From a virus, in IMG/VR virus record IMGVR_UViG_3300030233_000054, positions 1 to 58,481 of that record: a stretch of DNA of 58,481 nt. One strand, written 5' to 3'. Below the pieces are notes generated by a model that was not told where the DNA came from, ran no database searches, and saw nothing but the letters and a program-made list of their open reading frames with translations. Below, in pieces: positions 29,388 to 37,809 of the stretch. A program made the position numbers and the translations under genes. Position 1 is the stretch's first letter; every line of letters begins with the position of its first letter.

Positions 29388-31913
29388 TTAAAGCGAGCCC
29401 TTATGTGGTTTGTACCAAAGGGAGGCGTCCCGTAAAGCAAAGGGCTTTCCGTCTCCGGTCGCGGCCTGTAGGGTGAAGCGCACCGCCCTGCCCTTGAACA
29501 TGACGATCTGCGTGTGCGGGTTGCGCCGCCCGTAGACTTCGCCGTAGTAGTAGGTCCGCACGTTCCCGTTGTCGTCCTCGATCTTGATGGTGACGTGCCC
29601 GGCGCTACCCTGGACGGTGCTCCACTGAATCTTGTACCACCCCACGAGATCGCCGGGCTGACGGGCGTAGAGCCAGCCGGTTTCCCACTCCATGAGCTGG
29701 CCGTCGAGGATGTACCTGACCGCAGCCGGATCGCCGATGGCATGCGTCTGGATGACGCCGCGCCCGCTGTGCTCGGCATAAGCTGCCGGGATAGAATCTG
29801 CCGACTCGTATAGCGTGACCGCCTCCGTGTTGTCGAACGCCTGGAAGCGGTTGGCCGCGCCTTCGAGATCGACCACCCACAGATTGCCCAGGTCGTCGCA
29901 CCCCACAATCCGGCTGTCGGCATCATTGATGCGGCAGGAGGCGTTGATCTCCGGGAAGTCGAAAGGTCCGGTCAGCTCCTTCTCCTCGAAATCGAAGCAG
30001 AAGCCCTTGTACGTTCCGGCTTGGGTTATCAACCAGAACCACCATTGCCGGTTGAGATAGTCGATCTCGCTGTGTGCCAGACTGCCTTGCGTGGTGTCCG
30101 CGAACTCTTGGAGGTAGTCACCTAAGCCGGGGGCCATGAGCTGGGACACCGGGGCCGCGCTGGAATCGTCGGTATCGGTCGGCTGGCGCATCCGGTAGAG
30201 ATTGAAGTCCCCGCCGATGTAGTATTGCTGCCCGTCCGTCCAGTTGATGGCGCAGCGCTGGTTGATCGCGCCGCTGTGCACAGGAGTTTCCGCCGTGCCA
30301 GCCGTCAGCCAATCCACCGGCACGAGTCGGGCCTTGCGCTTGGTGTAGGCCACGAGCTGGTTGCGGTAGCTGGAGATGGCCGTCAGGCGGTCGCTGGGGT
30401 CGTCGCTGGGGATGGTGACGTAATTCTGCGTCTCCGTGTTCTCGGGGAAAAGCGCCTCGCTCGGGTCAAACTCGCGGGTGTAGTGCAGGCGCAACGGGTG
30501 GGCCTGGTCGCCAATCGACCAAATACGGCCGTAGGCAAAGGTGAATTGCGTGGCGGGCCTCGGCATCTTCATCTCGGCATTCAGCTCCGTGCCGTCATTG
30601 AGCAGGCTCGGGGCAATGAGATAGGTGCCGTCCTCGTTCGGGACTTCCAGGGCGAGCTTGAATGCCCGATAGCCACGGGTGGCAAAGCCGTCTGTCGCCA
30701 CCGTCTCGCCTGCCGAGTAATTGAAGGTCTGGCCGTCGTATGCCCACCCCTGCCCCTGCTCCTGCACGGTGTAGGCCGAGACATAGATGCGGATGGCGTC
30801 AAACTCGCTGGCTCCGGGCCGGAGATCGTCTTTAGTCACCGTGACGCGCATCCGTTGTGCCCCCACTTCCTTGCAGGTGAAGATTGGGCTCGGGGCGGAT
30901 TCAAAGCCGATGTTGCGGGAGTCGCGCCGAAAGTAGGTCGTCACTACATCGACCTGGGGGGATTTAAAGACATCGCTCTCGTCAAAGCTGGTGATGCCTC
31001 CTTCCAGCCGTGCGCCAGAGAACAAGGTCACCTCATCCCGGTCTTCCAGTAGGGTAGCGTTGACAATGCCCGCCGCGTTGGGATCGGTCTGGATGAAGTT
31101 CACCATCTGCTCGTTGGTGGGCAGGGTGGCAGGCACGATCGCAGTGTATTCGTAGGGCTCTGCCCACGTCCCCTTGCCTTCCAGAAGGCTGTCAAAGTAA
31201 TCCACGCCGCCTTGGGCGACGTTCACCACCACATTGTTGCCGTTGGCTCGTTCGTACGTCTCCTCGTTGACGGGATCGAAGCCGGGCTCCAGCGCCTGGT
31301 ACAGGATGCCGTCATAGGTGAAGCTGGCGTCATGCGCTTCCAGCGTGCTCACATCCGTGGCGGTCGCTTGGGGAAAGAGGGGGCGCACATGGTCGCCCAT
31401 ACGGCGAATCGTGCCCTCCTGAGCATCCCATACCAGATTGGCGTCACAGCCATTGCCCATCACCACAAGGCCCATGATGGTGTTGCCTCCCCACCGCAGG
31501 CCGGTTTGCAGCTTTTTCCACAGCACGCAGAACTCGGCCCCGTCCAGGGTCAGGGTGGGCTTGGCCGTCACGCTCAAGGCATCGGCATCCGCGCCGCCGT
31601 AGAACACGCCCATGCACTTGGCTCTCACGGTGTCATAGAAGACAAGGAACTGATGCCCCTCGTTGCTGACCTTGAGCAGAACGGTTTTGTCTGCCGTGGT
31701 CAGGCTCAGGCCGTCCAGGTACTCGGAAAGCGGCGTGGTGCCCCACAGGCGCAGCGCGGGGGGCGGCGTGGCCAGCCCTCCCAGCGGGCGCAACACGGCA
31801 TTGCGGGCAGAGAGGAGCGTCCCCGGCTTCTGGTCCGTGGTGTCGCGCTGAAGGCTCACGCCCTTGAACTCGCGGATATGGACCGGGGCTAGCTGCATTT
31901 GCGCTCCTCCCAT
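29388..31913 (-). CDS. large tail protein, nozzle or stabilisation type
   Basis: The 841-residue protein starts MGGAQMQLAPVHIRE (ATG at 31898 is an alternative). It opens with REFKGVSLQRDTTDQ and KPGTLLSARNAVLRP, a style common at the N-terminus of podoviral tail proteins that close the tail tube. The body is beta-rich and repetitive, compatible with a beta-propeller (EYLDGLSLTTADKTV, FVFYDTVRAK-like strands), and later has a VTKDDLRPGASEFDA segment. It is probably the nozzle or a tail-tubular-B-like component next to the head-tail genes. The assignment is by position and build. Confidence 0.65.
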   Translation of the reverse strand: MGGAQMQLAPVHIREFKGVSLQRDTTDQKPGTLLSARNAVLRPLGGLATPPPALRLWGTTPLSEYLDGLSLTTADKTVLLKVSNEGHQFLVFYDTVRAKCMGVFYGGADADALSVTAKPTLTLDGAEFCVLWKKLQTGLRWGGNTIMGLVVMGNGCDANLVWDAQEGTIRRMGDHVRPLFPQATATDVSTLEAHDASFTYDGILYQALEPGFDPVNEETYERANGNNVVVNVAQGGVDYFDSLLEGKGTWAEPYEYTAIVPATLPTNEQMVNFIQTDPNAAGIVNATLLEDRDEVTLFSGARLEGGITSFDESDVFKSPQVDVVTTYFRRDSRNIGFESAPSPIFTCKEVGAQRMRVTVTKDDLRPGASEFDAIRIYVSAYTVQEQGQGWAYDGQTFNYSAGETVATDGFATRGYRAFKLALEVPNEDGTYLIAPSLLNDGTELNAEMKMPRPATQFTFAYGRIWSIGDQAHPLRLHYTREFDPSEALFPENTETQNYVTIPSDDPSDRLTAISSYRNQLVAYTKRKARLVPVDWLTAGTAETPVHSGAINQRCAINWTDGQQYYIGGDFNLYRMRQPTDTDDSSAAPVSQLMAPGLGDYLQEFADTTQGSLAHSEIDYLNRQWWFWLITQAGTYKGFCFDFEEKELTGPFDFPEINASCRINDADSRIVGCDDLGNLWVVDLEGAANRFQAFDNTEAVTLYESADSIPAAYAEHSGRGVIQTHAIGDPAAVRYILDGQLMEWETGWLYARQPGDLVGWYKIQWSTVQGSAGHVTIKIEDDNGNVRTYYYGEVYGRRNPHTQIVMFKGRAVRFTLQAATGDGKPFALRDASLWYKPHKGSL

Positions 31914-32179
31914 TCCTTAATTTCCATAGTGAAGCGTTTTTCTGCCGTCCAAAATGCTTTGCTGTTGAAGTCGGCGGTTTCATTGTCACCAACAGCCAGC
32001 GCGTGGTTGTAGTTTTCTCTCGCCGCTCTCATCTGTTCGTTCCAGAAACGAAGGCGTTTTACGTGCTCCATCTGCGCATCGAATCGCTTGCTTAAGACAT
32101 AGTCGATGATTCGACGGACAGTGATCGCGATTGCGACGGCAACACCAAACCCGAGGAAGAAAGCTATATCAGCGCTCAT
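31889..32179 (-). CDS. small membrane-anchored coiled-coil protein
   Basis: The 96-residue product starts MSADIAFFLGFGVAV; residues 5-22 form one membrane segment and the rest is a charged helix (DAQMEHVKRLRFWNE). It overlaps the start of the large tail gene by 25 bases and the upstream gene by an ATGA. A membrane protein inside a tail operon could act in lysis timing or DNA entry, but its role is unknown. Confidence 0.65.
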   Translation of the reverse strand: MSADIAFFLGFGVAVAIAITVRRIIDYVLSKRFDAQMEHVKRLRFWNEQMRAARENYNHALAVGDNETADFNSKAFWTAEKRFTMEIKEWEERKCS

Positions 32180-32415
32180 GTAGCCTCCTTGGTTTCAAAG
32201 TGCGGTATCTTGGGAGCAGGGTCTTTGGTGAGCCGGGCGGCAATGTTGTCCCAGGCCTCGCTTTTTCGGAAGATTACCCAGCGGTTGGAGTTGTGTGGAT
32301 ACCGGCACTCCAAGCGGCAGGTGTTGCCATTCGGGGCGTTGTCCACCTCCCGAGTACGAAACACGAGGTCCGGGCGCTTCTGCTGCGCGTACTGATGGAC
32401 CTCCACCGCCGTCAT
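32176..32415 (-). CDS. hypothetical protein in head-tail operon
   Basis: The 79-residue product starts MTAVEVHQYAQQKRP, with a small alpha-beta pattern (LVFRTREVD, CRLECRYPH, RWVIFRKSE). It is linked by ATGA overlaps to both neighbours. No family is recognised. Confidence 0.65.
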   Translation of the reverse strand: MTAVEVHQYAQQKRPDLVFRTREVDNAPNGNTCRLECRYPHNSNRWVIFRKSEAWDNIAARLTKDPAPKIPHFETKEAT

Positions 32416-32765
32416 TCACCCGCCTCCTTCTGCTGAAGGATGATCTCGGCTTTCTCGACATCCGGGGTGAAGAACGGCACATCCGTCCAAAGATCCGCGT
32501 TCTCGTCCAGTTCCTTGCGCATCAGCGGCAGGATGACCGTGGCCGGAAGCAGGATGGCGGGAATCTCGCGCTCGTCTTGCCATCCATTCTCCGGGCTCAG
32601 GGAGTAGGCGATCTCCACGCTCTGGCCAATCGGGTGATTGTAGAGCCGGTTCATCACCGTGTCCCAGGCCCGGCGAAGTTGCAGCCAATGCTCTTGCGTG
32701 GCATCCTCCGGCTGGAGAATCCCGGCGTCAGACATCAAGTGTTTAATCAGGTCGCAAAGTTTCAT
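32412..32765 (-). CDS. head-tail operon protein, unknown
   Basis: The 117-residue product starts MKLCDLIKHLMSDAG and is mostly helical, with WLQLRRAWDTVMNRL in the middle and an acidic C-terminus. It follows the adaptor-like gene by three bases. A head-tail connector or completion role is possible from position only. Confidence 0.65.
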   Translation of the reverse strand: MKLCDLIKHLMSDAGILQPEDATQEHWLQLRRAWDTVMNRLYNHPIGQSVEIAYSLSPENGWQDEREIPAILLPATVILPLMRKELDENADLWTDVPFFTPDVEKAEIILQQKEAGE

Positions 32766-32768
32766 TGG

Positions 32769-33668
32769 CTATAATCCCGGTACGGTTTGCGTGCATCGCG
32801 CTTTTTGCGGCTCCATGTGTTCGAGTTGCAGCATCGCCCGCTCGTAGTCCTCGCGCAGGCGCGGCACCACGTCGTCGTTGTTGAAGTGCGGGAAGCGGGT
32901 CAGTCCGTAGCGGAAGATCGGCAGGAAAACGGTTTCGACCATGCCGCTGGGCAGGTCGGGGGAAATCACCTCGCTGGAGAGATCGGCCACCGCGTACCGG
33001 GCTGGGATCGCCTCGCCTTGCAGCTTGAGCAGGTACGGGCCGTCAGGGAACGGCCAGACGCGCAGGATCACGTCGTTGTTGTGGTACTCGATCAGGTAGC
33101 GCTCCGGCTCCTGATTGGCCACGTCGTTTTCGTAATAGGCCACCTCCTGATACTCAGCAAAGCTCGTGAATGGCGTGAGCTTGGAATCCCGGTGGTACTC
33201 GTCGTCCGCCGGGTGAATGTGAACGTCGGTCAGGCCAAAGTAATTAGGCAGCTTGATCGTGTCGCCCACGATGGTCGCCGTCGCGCCGGTCACACTCGGG
33301 CCCATGAACGGATCACGCAGGGTAGCGCCCACGCCGGAGCTGTCAGCGGCCAAGATGGTGTTCCACTGCGTGCTGCCCTGGATGTAGATGCTACTGCCCT
33401 CCATCGCGGTGGTGATCGCGCCCCCGGTGTCCGCCGTGAACTGGGTGGCGTACTGGTTGATGGCCTTGCCGGAAAGCGTGCTCGGGCCAGGAAGGAGCAG
33501 GCCGCTATGCCTCAGTCGCACCCAGCGCGGGCCGTCCGTGTAGATCTTCTGAAGCGCCGCGTTGATCTCCTGGGCAATCCAGGACAAAAGGAAGCTCTCC
33601 GGGCTGCCGGTGGCCCCGTCGTCTCCGAACCATTGCAGGCCGTCGTCCCGGATATCCTTCAGGGTCAT
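32769..33668 (-). CDS. head-tail adaptor / tail tubular A-like protein
   Basis: The 299-residue protein starts MTLKDIRDDGLQWFG. An N-terminal helix pair (LLSWIAQEINAALQK) is followed by a large beta domain, and a C-terminal helix region (VVPRLREDYERAMLQ) closes it, the helix-beta-helix order of podoviral adaptors that join portal and tail. It lies between the capsid gene and the large tail gene, as expected for such a protein. No catalytic motif exists to confirm it. Confidence 0.6.
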   Translation of the reverse strand: MTLKDIRDDGLQWFGDDGATGSPESFLLSWIAQEINAALQKIYTDGPRWVRLRHSGLLLPGPSTLSGKAINQYATQFTADTGGAITTAMEGSSIYIQGSTQWNTILAADSSGVGATLRDPFMGPSVTGATATIVGDTIKLPNYFGLTDVHIHPADDEYHRDSKLTPFTSFAEYQEVAYYENDVANQEPERYLIEYHNNDVILRVWPFPDGPYLLKLQGEAIPARYAVADLSSEVISPDLPSGMVETVFLPIFRYGLTRFPHFNNDDVVPRLREDYERAMLQLEHMEPQKARCTQTVPGL

Positions 33669-33681
33669 GGCGTTCTCAGGT

Positions 33682-34176
33682 TTAGACGCAAGTCGCCGCG
33701 TCGATGGCTTCTCGCAGTTCTTCCGTCTTCATACTGCGGATGGTCGGGTAGTGGCCATTGGCAACGCCAACCGCCTTGGCTTCCTTGCGCAGGTCAGCAA
33801 TGGGTTTGCTGTCGCTGGGCTTCTCCAGATTGGAAAGCGCGTTGTTCAGGCCCTCGGGCTCGCCATCGGCAAGAGCCGCGCCAGGGCCGATCTCCGGCCC
33901 AAAGGTTTCAGGTTCCTCCACCTGCTCCGCAAACGGCACCAGCTTGTACGGGTAGCCTGCCTGCTTGGAGTTGAAAATTTCTTCCGCTGCCTCGTTGAAT
34001 CGGTTGGCCGGAATGATGTAGCGCTCATCGCCGGACTTCTTCCGGTCCCACAGGAGCGCGTGCTGCTTGTATTTCGGCAGGTAGTCAAACTGCCATTCGG
34101 CGTGCTTGAAGCCCTGCATCCGGACAGTCTGCTTGTCGCCCTGCCAGTTGGTGATGAAAATGCGGTATCGCAGCAT
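33682..34176 (-). CDS. hypothetical protein with C-terminal SAP/Rho-N-like helices
   Basis: The 164-residue product starts MLRYRIFITNWQGDK. Its first half is mixed alpha-beta, a Pro/Gly/Glu-rich linker follows, and the last 40 residues (IADLRKEAKAVGVAN and SMKTEELREAIDAA) match the helix-turn-helix spacing of SAP or Rho-N-type nucleic-acid-binding modules. It sits between the capsid gene and the adaptor-like gene. A head completion or DNA-contacting role is possible. Confidence 0.65.
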   Translation of the reverse strand: MLRYRIFITNWQGDKQTVRMQGFKHAEWQFDYLPKYKQHALLWDRKKSGDERYIIPANRFNEAAEEIFNSKQAGYPYKLVPFAEQVEEPETFGPEIGPGAALADGEPEGLNNALSNLEKPSDSKPIADLRKEAKAVGVANGHYPTIRSMKTEELREAIDAATCV

Positions 34177-34199
34177 GGTACTGTCTTTCTCTCGGTTGC

Positions 34200-34230
34200 G
34201 CGGGCCAGAGGGTTTGAACCTCCGGCCCGC
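34200..34230 (-). terminator. tRNA-minihelix-like hairpin downstream of capsid gene
   Basis: On the minus strand GCGGGCC (34230-34224) is followed directly by GGAGG-TTCAAAC-CCTCT and then GGCCCGC (34206-34200). The outer arms pair over seven bases and the inner over five, leaving a seven-base loop that matches the tRNA T-loop consensus. It is therefore an acceptor stem fused to a T-arm with no other tRNA part. It lies between the capsid gene and the next gene and may end or attenuate the capsid transcript. No T-run follows. Confidence 0.55.
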
Positions 34231-34250
34231 TAGGATGACGATGTCTAAGT

Positions 34251-34270
34251 TCCCCGGTGATGAGCCGGGA
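34251..34270 (-). terminator. short hairpin just after the capsid stop
   Basis: CCCGG at 34253-34257 pairs with CCGGG at 34265-34269 around a seven-base loop, a dozen bases after the capsid gene stop. With the stronger hairpin at 34200-34230 it may limit read-through and keep capsid message levels above those of downstream genes. Confidence 0.45.
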
Positions 34271-34281
34271 AAGGGTTTGCG

Positions 34282-35748
34282 TTAGGCGTTGTAGGTCTTG
34301 AAGTCCACGGGGAGGAAGCCGTCGTCCACCGCATGCTCAATGTAGATGGCATTCGGGGCAAAGTCTTCCGCCGTGTACTTGCAGGCACCGATGCCCATGA
34401 CCGACACGTTCTGGACAGCCTTGTCCAGGGTGCCGTTCGTGGAGTACGAGACCAAGCGGTTCCAGTCAGCGCCGATGCCGAAGAGCGAGCTTTCCGCGCC
34501 GAGCACGTAGGTGCCGCCGTGGCGGATGCCGTTCTCGGTGATCGGAACGATGGTCGCGCCTTGGACAGCGGCGTTCGTGTTCTTGCCGCTGGCGTTCCAG
34601 GTGATGCCCGCGAGGGAGGTCACCTGATCGCCGGTGGCGGAAGCGCCCAGGCGCTCGATCATCACCAGTTGGTGCTTCGAGTTGGTTTCGTAGCTGAACA
34701 CCATGAAGGTGCCGTCCGGGTTCACGATGGCCGCATAGCGGGTGTCGTCGCTCGGGCTCGGGGGGCTGTTGTCCACCTTGAGCGGGTAGTTGTCGAACGT
34801 CTCAAAGTAGTTCGGCTGCGGGTCTTGGCTACTGTCGTAGCTTTTGCCGCCACCGACCACGTTGACCTTGCTCGTGCCCGCCGTGATGGCGACGCCGAGG
34901 TGGGCAATCGGGAGGTTCGGGGCACCGACCGGGCTGCGGCCCAGGACGCGAACCGGCTCGAATCCGAGGATGCCGATGCCGTTCCAGTCGGAATAGCCGC
35001 CCTTGAAGAGGCGATTGGCCTCCCCGCGAGCGCCAGCTTCCTGCTGGGCGTTCAGGTACTGAGGGCTGTCCACGAACGCCTGAAGGCCGGACTTGGTGCC
35101 AACCGCCAGGTACTGTTCGATCTGCGTACCGTGCTTGTCGATGGTGATGCTCATGGGGCGAGCGCCGTTGCCAGCGAGGGCGTTGGACGCCTTGCGGATC
35201 AGACCGGCACTCAGGGTGTCGCCTGCCTCAAGGTCAGCCTGGGCCTTGCCGTCCGGGCGCAGCGTGGTCATGGCGTTGGCCAGCGCGGCTTCCCTCAGGT
35301 GGTACAGCACGCGGAACTGGTGGTAGCGGGCAACGCGGTCGCCAAGCTGGGCCATCAGCATCGTCATGCCGCCTTCCTTGCCGTAGGTGGTGAAGATCGA
35401 GCGGTAGTAGCTCATGCCGACAGAGAAGCGCACGAGATCGACCTTCACGCTGAACGTGCGGTCAACCGGGTTCTCTTCCTTGCCTTCAATGTCGCCCTCG
35501 CCCACCTGCTCCGGTCCGCCCAGGGCGTCCGCAGTCGGGAAGTGCATGGTCTGTGCGCTGGTCTTCTTCCAGTCGCGCTTTTTGAGGACAGCCTTGTTGC
35601 TGCCGGGTTCGCCGGTGAGATGTTTGAAGATGTTCTGACCTTCAAACCGGCGCTTGATCATCTCGGAGTAAAGGACGGGCTGGTTCGCCGCACTGCGTGC
35701 GATGATGTCCGCCATTGCCTCCACGGCGATGGTTTTTCTGTTAGCCAT
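34282..35748 (-). CDS. major capsid protein
   Basis: The 488-residue protein starts MANRKTIAVEAMADI. It has the look of the N4 gp56 / DUF4043 group of HK97-fold capsid proteins: an early VLYSEMIKRRFEG, then MHFPTADALGGPEQV and EGDIEGKEENPVDRT before the first long strands (VKVDLVRFSVGMSYY). It lies directly downstream of the scaffold-like gene, has a strong AGGAGAA ribosome binding site, late motif copy 5 ahead of it, and two hairpins behind it, as expected for the most abundant virion protein. Confidence 0.88.
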   Translation of the reverse strand: MANRKTIAVEAMADIIARSAANQPVLYSEMIKRRFEGQNIFKHLTGEPGSNKAVLKKRDWKKTSAQTMHFPTADALGGPEQVGEGDIEGKEENPVDRTFSVKVDLVRFSVGMSYYRSIFTTYGKEGGMTMLMAQLGDRVARYHQFRVLYHLREAALANAMTTLRPDGKAQADLEAGDTLSAGLIRKASNALAGNGARPMSITIDKHGTQIEQYLAVGTKSGLQAFVDSPQYLNAQQEAGARGEANRLFKGGYSDWNGIGILGFEPVRVLGRSPVGAPNLPIAHLGVAITAGTSKVNVVGGGKSYDSSQDPQPNYFETFDNYPLKVDNSPPSPSDDTRYAAIVNPDGTFMVFSYETNSKHQLVMIERLGASATGDQVTSLAGITWNASGKNTNAAVQGATIVPITENGIRHGGTYVLGAESSLFGIGADWNRLVSYSTNGTLDKAVQNVSVMGIGACKYTAEDFAPNAIYIEHAVDDGFLPVDFKTYNA

Positions 35749-35791
35749 TGGTTTGTTCTCCTATGAAGTTGAGTTGGTTTGGAGACGCACC

Positions 35792-35806
35792 GTTATTTGT
35801 CAATAC
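35792..35806 (-). promoter_or_regulatory. late motif copy 5, ahead of capsid
   Basis: This exact GTATTGACAAATAAC on the minus strand lies 44 bases upstream of the capsid ATG and 20 bases after the scaffold stop. The bases 17 downstream of TTGACA read AAACCA, so no sigma-70 -10 box is present. Confidence 0.78.
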
Positions 35807-35825
35807 TCTGAGATGGAAGAAGGGG

Positions 35826-36968
35826 TCAGGCGGCGTTCGAGGCCGGAAAGCCCGTCTCAAAGAACTTGTCCACGCCCTTGGCAGCGGCCAGCTCCAGCAC
35901 CTTTTCCTGATCATCCGGGCTCAGGTCATTGAGCAAATCCAACGGATTGTCGGGGATTTCGATGTTGGTTGATGGTTGCGGCTGGTTGCCTTCGCCCACG
36001 GGGGGCGGAGTCAACTTCTTCGGAGGGGTGGGCTGGGAAATGTCCTGAGGATTCTTCTTGGGAAGCGGGGCGGGATCGGTCGCGGGCTTGACGTTCAGGC
36101 GGCGGGCGGCGCGGGTGATGGCCACCTCAACGCCTTCATCGCTTTCGGCGACGGCTTGAGACAGCTTCTCGAACTCTTCCTGAGCGGCCATCTGCATCTC
36201 GCTGCCTTCCTTCCAGGCATCCGGGTACTGCTTTTGCAGCGGGCCAAGGATCTCGGCGCGGCGGACTTTGGCGGCTTCTTGGGCACGTTCAGCTTCACGC
36301 TCGGCGCGGAACTTCGATTCCGCACGGGCTTCAGCCAGTTGCGCCTTCAGGTCGCCAATCTGGCGCTCCAGCTTCCGGGCTCCGGCGTCGTCGCCGGAGT
36401 CGTAGGCTTCGTCCGCTTTGCTCTCGGTGTCCTTGATCTGCGCTTCCAGGTCGCTGATGGGATCGGCCTCGGGCTCCGTTTCGCTCTCGGCTTCCGCCTG
36501 AGTGCTGGGGGCCTGGTTCATCCTGGTGTAGTATTCCCGAAGCGAAAGGCCATTAGCACGGGCGGCAGCCACATCGGCAGCCTCCTGCTCGTCCTTCACG
36601 CGGAAGCGCTTGGAGAAAGGGGAATCGGGCTCCTCCTCCTGCTCTTCCTTAGCCTCGGGCTCCTCCTGCTTCGCCTTCTCGGGCTCGGCAGCGGGCTCGT
36701 CGGCCTCGCTCTCGGGTTCTGGGGTGGACCGATTCGCCGGGGTTTCCGGTTCCTCTTCGTAGCCAAGCTCGCGTCGGGACTGCTCCTCGACTCGCGCTGA
36801 GTAAGCTTCCAGTTCCTCGTCGGTTGCGGTTTCGGGGTTGAAATCAACGCCCGCACCATCCGAAGGGTTACGCGCAGCAGTTGCCTCCGGGCTGGTGCCC
36901 GGGGTTTCTGCGCCCGTCGCCTGCGCTGCTTGAGCGGCTTCCGCCTGCTCGGTAATCACAGTTTCCAT
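35826..36968 (-). CDS. scaffolding-type protein
   Basis: The 380-residue protein starts METVITEQAEAAQAA and is very rich in Glu, Ala, Pro and Lys, with long charged stretches and predicted coiled coil (SKADEAYDSGDDAGA, IGDLKAQLAEARAES). Its C-terminus has NPLDLLNDLSPDDQE and a short helix. Acidic, helical, low-complexity proteins encoded directly before the major capsid gene are typical phage scaffolds that guide procapsid assembly and then leave. Late motif copy 6 precedes it. Confidence 0.8.
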   Translation of the reverse strand: METVITEQAEAAQAAQATGAETPGTSPEATAARNPSDGAGVDFNPETATDEELEAYSARVEEQSRRELGYEEEPETPANRSTPEPESEADEPAAEPEKAKQEEPEAKEEQEEEPDSPFSKRFRVKDEQEAADVAAARANGLSLREYYTRMNQAPSTQAEAESETEPEADPISDLEAQIKDTESKADEAYDSGDDAGARKLERQIGDLKAQLAEARAESKFRAEREAERAQEAAKVRRAEILGPLQKQYPDAWKEGSEMQMAAQEEFEKLSQAVAESDEGVEVAITRAARRLNVKPATDPAPLPKKNPQDISQPTPPKKLTPPPVGEGNQPQPSTNIEIPDNPLDLLNDLSPDDQEKVLELAAAKGVDKFFETGFPASNAA

Positions 36969-36992
36969 GCCTGATTACTAACGCTTTATCAT

Positions 36993-37007
36993 GTTATTTG
37001 TCAATAC
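36993..37007 (-). promoter_or_regulatory. late motif copy 6, ahead of scaffold, with a degenerate tandem copy
   Basis: The exact motif at 36993-37007 lies 25 bases before the scaffold ATG. A diverged copy (ATTGACGAATAAT on the minus strand, 37014-37028) sits 21 bases upstream of it, the only place with two in tandem. The intergenic region also holds the promoter for the opposite-strand island. Confidence 0.72.
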
Positions 37008-37033
37008 CTTGCGATTATTCGTCAATTTTCCCG

Positions 37034-37062
37034 TTGACATGCGAAGCGCTTGGCATGACTAT
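37034..37062 (+). promoter_or_regulatory. sigma-70-type promoter for the plus-strand island
   Basis: TTGACA at 37034-37039 and GACTAT at 37057-37062 are spaced by 17 bases. The first gene starts at 37071, so the leader would be only a few bases. This is the only good -35/-10 pair in the scaffold-island gap and points away from the late motif. Confidence 0.5.
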
Positions 37063-37070
37063 TTATCCCG

Positions 37071-37253
37071 ATGAACCCGAAAGAGATGGGGCGCAAAGGT
37101 GGTCGCGCTAAATCTGAGAAAAAAACTGCCGCCGCGAGACGTAATGCACAGCTACGTTGGAAGCGTCGGCGCAAAAAAGGATGGCGCAACAACGCCAGTA
37201 ATCAAAACCCAAGGGATGACGATGACAGAAACCAAACGAAAGATACGGCATAG
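37071..37253 (+). CDS. small highly basic protein
   Basis: The 60-residue product starts MNPKEMGRKGGRAKS and is dominated by Lys and Arg (AQLRWKRRRKKGW). Short basic proteins with the GRKGG...AR pattern are frequent in phages and probably bind nucleic acid. No Shine-Dalgarno sequence is seen; the predicted start of transcription is within a few bases of the ATG, so it may be read from a leaderless message. It overlaps the next gene. Confidence 0.6.
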   Translation: MNPKEMGRKGGRAKSEKKTAAARRNAQLRWKRRRKKGWRNNASNQNPRDDDDRNQTKDTA

Positions 37254-37809
37254 CGAGAAGGCACAAGCCAATTCCCGCGCCTGGAACGCCAAGACCCGGA
37301 AAGACCCGGAGTTCCGCGATGCCGAAGCCGAGCGCAAACGCGCCTGGTACGAGAAGAACAAGGAGCGGGAGCAGGCCAAGCGCCGCGCCCGTAAGCGCTT
37401 TCACGATCTGGAGGCCCAGCAGTTCCTGGTGGTCGCCCCGTTCACGGGCCGTAAGCCCCGTGGTGTGCCGGACAATGAAGACCCGTTGACCATCCTCAAC
37501 CGGATCACCCAAAGCGAAGAGTCGCGCTTCAACCTCCATGGCCGCACATGGAAGGGGCAGTTCGTCCGTTTTACCGCAATGACGCGCCCCCAGGTGGATC
37601 AGGTCTTCTACCACGACAAGGACGGCATGCTCTGCACCCGCAACGTCTTGGAGCAGGTCGCCTACCTCATGGAGTTCGAGGCCCAGGACCTACGCAAAGA
37701 GAAGTTGTACACCACGCTGGCCAAGAAATACGTCATCGTCCGACGTGAAGCCGTGCTCGATGCCGGGATGCTGCGGACGATGCTCAAGCAGGTGGGGGGA
37801 TCGAAATGA
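37222..37809 (+). CDS. hypothetical protein with basic helical N-terminus
   Basis: I take ATG 37222, which has AAGGGA six bases upstream; ATG 37216 is an alternative. The product has about 195 residues. Residues 1-70 are a charged, Arg/Lys-rich helix (ERKRAWYEKNKEREQ), and the rest is an alpha-beta fold with FLVVAPFTGRKPRGV and HGRTWKGQFVRFTAM. It may bind nucleic acid. It is the largest gene of the island and couples to the next by an ATGA. No family is recognised. Confidence 0.65.
   Translation: MTETKRKIRHSEKAQANSRAWNAKTRKDPEFRDAEAERKRAWYEKNKEREQAKRRARKRFHDLEAQQFLVVAPFTGRKPRGVPDNEDPLTILNRITQSEESRFNLHGRTWKGQFVRFTAMTRPQVDQVFYHDKDGMLCTRNVLEQVAYLMEFEAQDLRKEKLYTTLAKKYVIVRREAVLDAGMLRTMLKQVGGSK

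Noticed and set aside
32139-32482. Overlapping frames on both strands around the small head-tail genes
   Set aside because: They are shadows in other frames of the coupled genes 32176-32415 and 32412-32765.
34200-34230. Functional tRNA
   Set aside because: Acceptor and T-arm are directly joined with nothing between, and no CCA follows.
34333-35766. Long open frame opposite the capsid gene
   Set aside because: It mirrors the whole capsid ORF on the other strand and has no ribosome binding site or recognisable domain.
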